Assembly (NCBI GenBank): GCA_023383735.1
Contig: JAHDYN010000034.1
Span: 1-9,872, forward strand
Length of the DNA stretch: 9,872 bases
Direction: 5' to 3'
Source of the DNA: Gammaproteobacteria bacterium
Lineage (GTDB): Bacteria; Pseudomonadota; Gammaproteobacteria; Steroidobacterales; GCA-2729495
How positions within the stretch are numbered: the stretch's first letter is position 1; each line of letters starts with the position of its first letter. Under the pieces are notes generated by a model, which worked only from the letters and a program-made list of their open reading frames with translations, was not told the origin of the DNA and did no database searches. Positions 6,555 to 9,872 of the stretch are shown here, in pieces. Both the position numbers and the translations under genes were made by a program.

Positions 6555-6964
6555 AGGACGGATCCCGCCCCATGAACTTCCTGAACCGAAAGCACCGCCA
6601 CCAGACGCTGCCTGCCCTCGCGCTGCTGCTCGCCGCGTGCGGCGCCTCGGCCGAAACGCTGGTGATGCCCCGCGGGATGGGCGGCGTGCCCGATATCGGT
6701 GCGATCCCCTGCTCGGTGTATAACGAAATGGTGAGGATCGCCGCACTCGGCAGCCGGCACTCGCTGATCACCTGGTCCGCGGGCTACCTACAGGCGGTCA
6801 CCGGCAAGTCGCTGCAGGACGCCGTGAACGCAGCAGACCGCCCGGGTTCGACCTGGACCTACAACCGCCTCGGCGATGAACTCACGGCTTTCTGCAAGGC
6901 CAATCCCGAGGCGCTGACGCGCGACGCGGTGCTCAGCGTGGCCCAGGCGCTGCAAGCCGAATAG
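6551..6964 (+). CDS. Small exported protein with two conserved-looking cysteines
   Basis: Two in-frame starts exist. ATG 6551 overlaps the preceding stop and gives 137 residues; ATG 6572 gives 130. Neither has a good Shine-Dalgarno sequence, so coupling favours the first, while the second gives a more standard signal peptide. Numbered from the second ATG, a basic stretch (NRKHRH, 5-10) and a short hydrophobic core (13-22) end in LAAC at 20-23, a valid lipobox. ASA before E28 is an equally valid signal peptidase I site. The mature part has C47 and C108, which could form a disulfide in the periplasm, plus ITWSAGYL and an AFCKANPEAL segment. That layout loosely recalls small helical periplasmic proteins of the Rap1a/Tai or HdeA kind, but the match is weak and I make no functional claim. 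It ends the fdxA operon, just before a hairpin. Confidence 0.8.
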   Translation: MKDGSRPMNFLNRKHRHQTLPALALLLAACGASAETLVMPRGMGGVPDIGAIPCSVYNEMVRIAALGSRHSLITWSAGYLQAVTGKSLQDAVNAADRPGSTWTYNRLGDELTAFCKANPEALTRDAVLSVAQALQAE

Positions 6965-6987
6965 GCTCCGCAAGCCGGATATTAGAA

Positions 6988-7010
6988 GCTGCCACTGGCC
7001 TCGTGGCAGC
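6988..7010. terminator. Hairpin between the convergent fdxA operon and lysS
   Basis: GCTGCCAC (6988-6995) pairs perfectly with GTGGCAGC (7003-7010) around a 7-base loop. It lies in the short gap between the two convergent stop codons (6964 and 7024). No T-run follows on the plus strand, and only a weak T-rich stretch follows on the minus strand, so it may stop transcription from both sides weakly or with help from Rho. Confidence 0.5.
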
Positions 7011-7023
7011 CGCCCGCCGGGAC

Positions 7024-8505
7024 CTACCCGTCCCGCATGTGGGGAAACAGCAGGACGTCCCGGATGGACGCCTGGTTGGTCATGAACATGACCAGCCGGT
7101 CCACCCCGATGCCGAGGCCGGCGGTTGGCGGCATGCCGTACTCGAGGGCAGTGATGTAGTCCGCGTCGTAGAACATGGCCTCTTCGTCACCGCCGGCTTT
7201 CTGTTCTACCTGCGCCCGGAACCGCTCCGCCTGATCCTCGGGATCGTTGAGCTCGGAGAATCCGTTGGCGATCTCCCGGCCGGAGATGAAGAATTCGAAG
7301 CGGTCGGTCAGGAACGGGTCGCTGTCCGTCCGGCGGGCCAGCGGGGACACTTCGGCAGGATAACCGGTGACAAAGGTCGGCTCGCGGAGCTGGTGCTCGG
7401 CGGTCTTCTCGAAGATCTCTATCAGCAGCTTGCCCGCACCAAAGGATGCCTTCACCGGAATGCCCAGCGTCGTGCAGGCCTCGCGCAGCGCGACAGGGTC
7501 CCGGAGCCGATCCGGCGGGAAGCCCGGGTTAAAGGCGAGGACGGCCTCCTCCACCGAGATCCGGCGAAACGGCTCCGACAGGTCGTACTCGTGCCCCTGG
7601 TACTCGACGACGGGCCGGCCGGCCACATGGACGGCGAGACTGCGCAGCATGTTCTCCAGCAGGTCGATGAGCGTCGTGCAGTCGGCATAGGCCATGTAGA
7701 GCTCGAGCATCGTGAATTCGGGATTGTGCTGGGTCGACACGCCCTCGTTGCGGAAGTTGCGGTTCAGTTCGTAGACCCGCTCGAAGCCGCCGACCACGAG
7801 GCGCTTCAGGAAAAGTTCCGGCGCTACCCGCAGGTAAAGCTGCCGGTCGAGCGCATTGTGATGGGTCACGAAGGGACGAGCGACCGCCCCGCCGGGGATG
7901 GCCTGCATCATCGGTGTCTCGACCTCCATGAAGTCGAGAACGTTCAGGTACGAGCGCAGGAACTGCACCACACGGGTCCGGGTCTCGAAAACCTGGCGGG
8001 TCTTCTCGTTGACGATCAGGTCGATGTAGCGCTGGCGGTAGCGGGTCTCCTGGTCCGCAAGACCGTGAAACTTCTCGGGCAGCGGCTGCAGTGATTTGGC
8101 GAGCAGGCAGAGTTCGGCAGCCTTGATGCTGAGTTCCCCGGTCTTCGTGCGGAACACGGTACCGCGCAGGCCCACGATGTCGCCGAGGTCCAGGGACCGG
8201 AACAGGGCATAGGCCTCATCCCCGATCGCGTCCTTCTGCAGGAACACCTGGATCCTGCCCGAGCGATCCTGGAGCGTGGCAAAGCTGGCCTTGCCCATGA
8301 TCCGGCGGGTCAGCACGCGCCCCCCCACCTGGACCTCAACCGGGTCTGCCTCCAGGGACTCGCTGCCATGGCCCTCGTACAGGGCATGCAACTGACCGGC
8401 CAGTGCCGTTCGCCGGAAGGTGTTCGGCCAGCAGAAACCCGCCGCGCGCAGTGCGTGCAGCTTGGCGCGCCGCTCCGCAACCAGCCTGTTCTCGTCGTCC
8501 GTCAT
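7024..8505 (-). CDS. lysS: Lysyl-tRNA synthetase, class II
   Basis: This 493-residue cytoplasmic enzyme charges tRNA-Lys with lysine using ATP. An N-terminal OB-fold anticodon-binding domain (about 55-135) is followed by the class II catalytic core. Motif 1 lies around FMEVETPMM (192-200), motif 2 is FERVYELNRNFRNEG (241-255) with the ATP-binding arginine in FRNE, and motif 3 is GLGIGVDRL (463-471). The length is close to the roughly 505 residues of E. coli LysS. The start at 8505 is preceded by the purine-rich GGGGAG and CAGGGG segments between this gene and prfB. It lies 17 bases downstream of prfB and is part of the recJ-prfB-lysS order known in gammaproteobacteria. Confidence 0.97.
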   Translation of the reverse strand: MTDDENRLVAERRAKLHALRAAGFCWPNTFRRTALAGQLHALYEGHGSESLEADPVEVQVGGRVLTRRIMGKASFATLQDRSGRIQVFLQKDAIGDEAYALFRSLDLGDIVGLRGTVFRTKTGELSIKAAELCLLAKSLQPLPEKFHGLADQETRYRQRYIDLIVNEKTRQVFETRTRVVQFLRSYLNVLDFMEVETPMMQAIPGGAVARPFVTHHNALDRQLYLRVAPELFLKRLVVGGFERVYELNRNFRNEGVSTQHNPEFTMLELYMAYADCTTLIDLLENMLRSLAVHVAGRPVVEYQGHEYDLSEPFRRISVEEAVLAFNPGFPPDRLRDPVALREACTTLGIPVKASFGAGKLLIEIFEKTAEHQLREPTFVTGYPAEVSPLARRTDSDPFLTDRFEFFISGREIANGFSELNDPEDQAERFRAQVEQKAGGDEEAMFYDADYITALEYGMPPTAGLGIGVDRLVMFMTNQASIRDVLLFPHMRDG

Positions 8506-8522
8506 GCCCCTGCCCCGCTCCC

Positions 8523-9618
8523 CTACAGGCCCTGCTTCAGACTGGCCTCTATAAACCTGCGCAGATCGCCATCCAGCACCTTGTCGGGACTGCCCGACTC
8601 GACGCCCGTGCGCAGGTCCTTGACCCGCGACTGGTCAAGGACGTAGGAACGGATCTGCTGCCCCCAGCCGACGTCGGATTTGCTGTCCTCCAGTGTCTGC
8701 GCCTCCGCGCGCCGCTTCTGCTCCTCGAGTTCGTAGAGCTTGGCGCGCAGCATCTTCATCGCGGTTGCCCGGTTCTTGTGTTGGGACCGCTCGCTCTGGC
8801 ACTGCACCACCGCATTGGTGGGCAGGTGGGTGATGCGCACCGCGGACTCGGTCTTGTTGACATGCTGGCCGCCGGCCCCGCTTGCCCGGTAGACGTCCAC
8901 CCGCAGATCCGAGGGATCGATTTCGATCTCGATGTCGTCATCGATCTCCGGGGAGACGAATACGGCTGCGAACGAGGTGTGCCGCCGGTTACCGGAGTCA
9001 AAGGGCGACTTGCGGACCAGGCGATGCACGCCGGTCTCCGTCCGGAGCCATCCATAGGCATGGTCACCGATGACGTGGATCGTCGCGCTCTTGATGCCGA
9101 CCACCTCACCCGCCGACGTCTCGACGAGCTCGGCGCTGAAACCGTTGGCCTCGGCATATTTCAGGTACATGCGCAGGAGCATTGCCGCCCAGTCCTGGGC
9201 TTCGGTACCGCCGGCGCCGGCCTGTATGTCGAGGAAGGCATTCGCGGCGTCATGCTTGCCGGAAAACATCCGCGAGAACTCGAGCTTCTCGACCTCGCCG
9301 GCGACGATGCCCAGATCGCGGACCACCTCGGCAACCGTGGCCTCATCGTCCTCCTCCTCCGCGAGCTCAAGCAGCCCCGCCGCATCGGCCAGGGCGCGTT
9401 CGATCCCTTCGATGCGCTCGACCACGGCCTCGAGCTCGGCCCGTTCCCGCCCCAGGGCCTGGGCGCGGGCCGGATCATTCCAGACGGCGGGATCCTGCAG
9501 GGTCTCGCTGACCTCGCTCAGGCGGCGCAGCCTGGCATCGAAGTCAAAGGTACCCCCTCAGAGCGCCACTGCGCTCCCCGAGGTCGCGAATGCTGAGCTT
9601 GATCTGGGCTGTTTCCAT
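8523..9618 (-). CDS. prfB: Peptide chain release factor 2, with programmed +1 frameshift
   Basis: RF2 recognises UGA and UAA stop codons and triggers hydrolysis of the finished peptide. The gene is read in two frames: ATG 9618 starts a 24-codon leader (ending SGALRGYL) that stops at an in-frame TGA (9546-9544). A +1 slip at CTT-T skips base 9546 and continues from GAC 9545 to the stop at 8523. The joined product is 364 residues, against 365 in E. coli. Codon-recognition tripeptide SPF falls at 204-206 and the catalytic GGQ at 249-251, both one residue before the E. coli positions, which confirms the join. The coding parts are complement 8523-9545 and 9547-9618. Reading only the downstream frame would give a falsely short protein starting at internal ATG 9425. 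It starts 29 bases after recJ. Confidence 0.96.
9544..9558 (-). other. RF2 programmed frameshift site
   Basis: On the minus strand the site reads AGGGGGTACCTTTGA. It has an internal Shine-Dalgarno-like AGGGGG (complement of 9553-9558), the slippery CTT-T and the in-frame TGA followed by C. It differs from the classic E. coli site only in TAC for TAT. When RF2 is scarce the ribosome pauses at UGA, slips +1 and makes more RF2, an autoregulatory loop established for this gene. Confidence 0.95.
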
Positions 9619-9647
9619 GGCCGGACGCCTGCACGAAAGCGCGCATC

Positions 9648-9872
9648 CTAGACGCATTCAAGATGCTCAACAACCAGCTGATGGCGCCGGCTGTCCTGCC
9701 AGTTGTTCACGTCCAGGCGGTACAGCAGGCGCACCCGCGCGGGCAGCGGGGTACCGAGCGGCGGGCGGCTGAAGGCGATGGCATCGGTCCAGGGCCCGCC
9801 GTCGTCGTGCCGGACCCGAAGCCGCAGGTGCCGCTCGCCGACCACGCGCTGCTCCCGGACCCGGAAGCAGTT
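9648..9872 (-). CDS. recJ: Single-stranded-DNA exonuclease RecJ, C-terminal fragment
   Basis: The frame enters from the right edge and ends at TAG (9650-9648), so only the last 74 residues are present. REQRVVGERHLRLRV, then DAIAFSR and finally YRLDVNNWQDSRRHQLVVEH, match the end of the C-terminal OB-like domain of RecJ, where V-G-x-x-H-L and D-V-N-x-W are characteristic. RecJ degrades single-stranded DNA 5' to 3' in recombination and mismatch repair; its catalytic DHH region lies outside the window. Position directly upstream of prfB agrees with the known recJ-prfB-lysS order. Confidence 0.85.
   Translation of the reverse strand, partial: NCFRVREQRVVGERHLRLRVRHDDGGPWTDAIAFSRPPLGTPLPARVRLLYRLDVNNWQDSRRHQLVVEHLECV

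Noticed and set aside
5565..6746. Minus-strand open frame of 393 residues opposite the membrane protein
   Set aside because: Low-complexity His/Gln/Gly-rich product, antisense to a gene with a convincing eight-helix pattern and coupled start and stop.
7003..8094. Plus-strand open frame (363 residues) across lysS
   Set aside because: Antisense of a clear lysyl-tRNA synthetase.
9544..9546. In-frame TGA in prfB read as a disabling mutation or sequencing error
   Set aside because: The surrounding AGGGGG, CTT-T and UGA-C match the known programmed site, and the frame resumes exactly at +1.
8403..9596. Plus-strand open frame (397 residues) across the lysS/prfB junction
   Set aside because: It spans the end of one real minus-strand gene and most of another, and shows no motif of its own.

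Overview
The window is GC-rich, densely coded bacterial chromosome and looks like a gammaproteobacterium. The right end carries recJ-prfB-lysS in the order known from Escherichia coli and relatives, and the middle holds a two-component pair whose regulator resembles CpxR. The species cannot be named from the sequence. I see no tRNA, rRNA, CRISPR array, insertion sequence or prophage gene, and no gene-free stretch longer than about 135 bases.

Layout, left to right. (1) 1-1347, plus strand: the end of an ATP-grasp ligase of the D-Ala-D-Ala ligase type, then a SAM-dependent methyltransferase with an unusual C-terminal four-cysteine domain. (2) 1483-2595, plus: a stand-alone Rieske non-haem iron oxygenase. 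(3) 5150-2600, minus: response regulator, sensor histidine kinase and a rhodanese-type sulfurtransferase, packed as one operon that converges on the Rieske gene with only 4 bases between stop codons. (4) 5257-6964, plus: a seven-iron ferredoxin (fdxA), an unrecognised eight-helix membrane protein and a small secreted two-cysteine protein. All three are joined by overlapping stop/start codons and followed by a hairpin. (5) 9872-7024, minus: the end of recJ, prfB with its programmed +1 frameshift, and lysS.

The most interesting part is the divergent centre. The 106-base gap between the response regulator and fdxA holds four TTGNC blocks spaced 10, 11 and 10 bases apart. This is the geometry expected of tandem OmpR/PhoB-family half-sites, and the last block lies in the -35 element of the fdxA promoter. 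The simplest reading is that the CpxRA-like pair controls itself and the ferredoxin/membrane/secreted operon. That operon looks like an undescribed envelope redox module: an electron-carrying ferredoxin, a membrane partner with histidines predicted on the periplasmic side, and an exported protein. Iron-sulfur or sulfur chemistry recurs across the window (Rieske protein, ferredoxin, rhodanese, and the Cys4 tail on the methyltransferase), but a shared function is inference.
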